NCBI RefSeq assembly: GCF_947179515.1
Contig: NC_067485.1
Coordinates: 4,106,154-4,170,153, forward strand
DNA length: 64,000 nt
From: Apodemus sylvaticus
Taxonomy: Eukaryota > Chordata > Mammalia > Rodentia > Muridae
Direction of reading: 5' to 3'
Part shown: piece after piece, positions 62,901-64,000 of the stretch
How the letters are laid out: the number at the start of each line of letters is the position of its first letter
How positions within the stretch are numbered: the first letter of the stretch is position 1
Position numbers and translations under genes: made by a program
The notes under the pieces: generated by a model
The model's database searches: none
Told to the model about the DNA's origin: nothing
The model's input: only the letters and a program-made list of their open reading frames with translations

Positions 62901-64000
62901 ATGTGCGAATACGATATTTTTAAGAAAAACAGTGTTGCAGAATAAAGACAACCATGAATGTATTAGAAATACTTAATCTGGATGAGAAAAAAAATCCCTA
63001 ATTCTGCGAATTTATCTTGTTTTTCCTAAGCAACACATTGTAATTCTATGTGCTTTGGTGTTGCTTGTATGTCTAAGCGAGTATCTTCCACAAGGATGCA
63101 CTGTACAATTTTCTCCCTGAAGAAGATGTGCAAATACCATATTTTAAGGAAGTACAGTGTTGTAGAATAAAGACAACCATGAATATCTTAGAAATACTTA
63201 AACTGAACAAGAAGAAATCACTCATTTGCGACATTATCTTGTTTTTCCTAAACAACACGTTGTAACTATATGTGCTTTTGTGTTGCCTGTATGTCTAAGC
63301 ATGGATCGTCCACAGAGAATGCACTGTACAAGTTTCTCTCTGAAGAATATGTGCGAATACCACATTTTAAGGAAATACATTGTTGCAGAGTAAAGACAAC
63401 CATGAAGGTTTTAGAAATACTTAATCTGAACAATAAAAAATCCATCATTGTGCGAAATTATTTTGTCTTTCCTAAGCAACACGTTGTAACTCTATGTGCT
63501 TTCATGTTGAATGTATATCTAAGCATATATCTTCCATAGAGAACGTACTGTACATTTTACTCTCGGAAGAATATGTGTGAATACCACATTTTAACGGTTG
63601 CAGAGTAAAGACAACCACGAATGTTTTAGAAACACTTAATCACAAACACAAAAAATCACGCATTGTGCAAAATTATCTGGTTTTTCCTAAACAGCATGTT
63701 GTAACTGTATGTGCTTTTGTGTTGCATATATATCTAATCGTATATATTCCAAAGAGAATGCACTGTACAGTTTTTTCTCGGGAGTATATGTGCGAATTCT
63801 ATATTTTAAGCAAATACAGTGTTGCAGAGTAAAGACAACCACGAATTTGCTAGAAATACTTAATGTGGACGCAAGAAATTGTGCATTGTGCGAAATTATC
63901 TTGTTTTTCCTAAACAACACGTTGTGACTCTATGTGCTTCGGTGTTGCGTGTATGTCTAAGCGTGTATCTTCCACAGAGAATGCACTGTACAGTTCTCTC
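59921..64000 (+). repeat. HOR domain 4, unit C (partial, ~8 monomers shorter)
   Basis: From 59921 to about 61690 the offset to unit B is constant at 13841-13844 bp. From about 62000 it is 12060-12064 bp. Unit C therefore lacks about 1780 bp (eight monomers) that unit B has at about 47.88-49.66 kb, or B gained them. The unit runs off the window. Confidence 0.8.

Larger units (their letters stand above)
59832..64000 (+). repeat. Satellite array, block 3 (~223-bp monomer)
   Basis: The satellite continues after the full-length L1, picking up exactly where it was interrupted at 53139, and runs off the end of the window (about 19 monomers). It is closest to the array at about 46.1-48 kb and, after a jump, to that at about 49.6-52 kb. 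It therefore belongs to the same 7.1-kb HOR domain. Confidence 0.95.

Noticed and set aside
1..64000. Mouse major or minor satellite, rat satellite I, or zinc-finger-related MMSAT4-type repeat
   Set aside because: Monomer length and sequence do not agree with these as I know them, and there is no C2H2 linker (TGEKPY) signature in any frame.

Overview
This is eukaryotic, non-coding genomic DNA, best explained as a block of rodent satellite from a murine-type muroid. About 51.7 kb of the 64 kb is one head-to-tail tandem repeat with a monomer of about 223 bp (222-224 bp between successive copies of the same anchor). All monomers lie in one orientation. I do not recognise the family: it is not mouse major or minor satellite and not the rat 370-bp satellite I as I know them. 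The rodent assignment comes from the LINE-1 (L1) elements that interrupt the array. Their ORF1 and ORF2 proteins resemble mouse and rat L1, and an older Lx-type L1 3' end is also present. I cannot name the species.

Layout. (1) 1-7797 is satellite. (2) 7814-13395 is one composite retrotransposed insertion bounded by a perfect 16-bp target-site duplication. It holds an L1 3' end on the minus strand, then about 2.46 kb of non-satellite DNA (older L1 3' ends, a microsatellite, unique sequence), then an L1 5' part on the plus strand with an intact ORF1 and the first 376 bases of ORF2. (3) 13396-53139 is satellite. (4) 53140-59831 is an essentially full-length, plus-strand L1 with 5' UTR, broken ORF1, broken ORF2, G-rich 3' UTR and two A-rich tails, flanked by a 14-bp duplication. 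(5) 59832-64000 is satellite.

The satellite is organised into higher-order repeats (HORs), and the HOR period changes along the window: about 5.04 kb at 0.4-15.6 kb, 2.93-3.39 kb at 15.9-25.2 kb, 3.13-3.76 kb at 26.3-36.4 kb, and 7.1-7.5 kb from 38.6 kb to the end. Both L1 insertions interrupt HOR units whose neighbouring unit keeps the empty site, so both came after the unit duplications.

The most interesting signal is a motif on the minus strand of the monomer, TTTCGCACAATGCGGGA. It satisfies all nine positions of the minimal CENP-B box (NTTCGNNNNANNCGGGN). Five copies are perfect, and many others differ by one base, often at a CpG. With the HOR structure, this makes the array a candidate centromeric or pericentromeric satellite. 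No host protein-coding gene, tRNA, rRNA or CRISPR array was seen. The many 60-160 aa reading frames in the satellite are by-products of the repeat.
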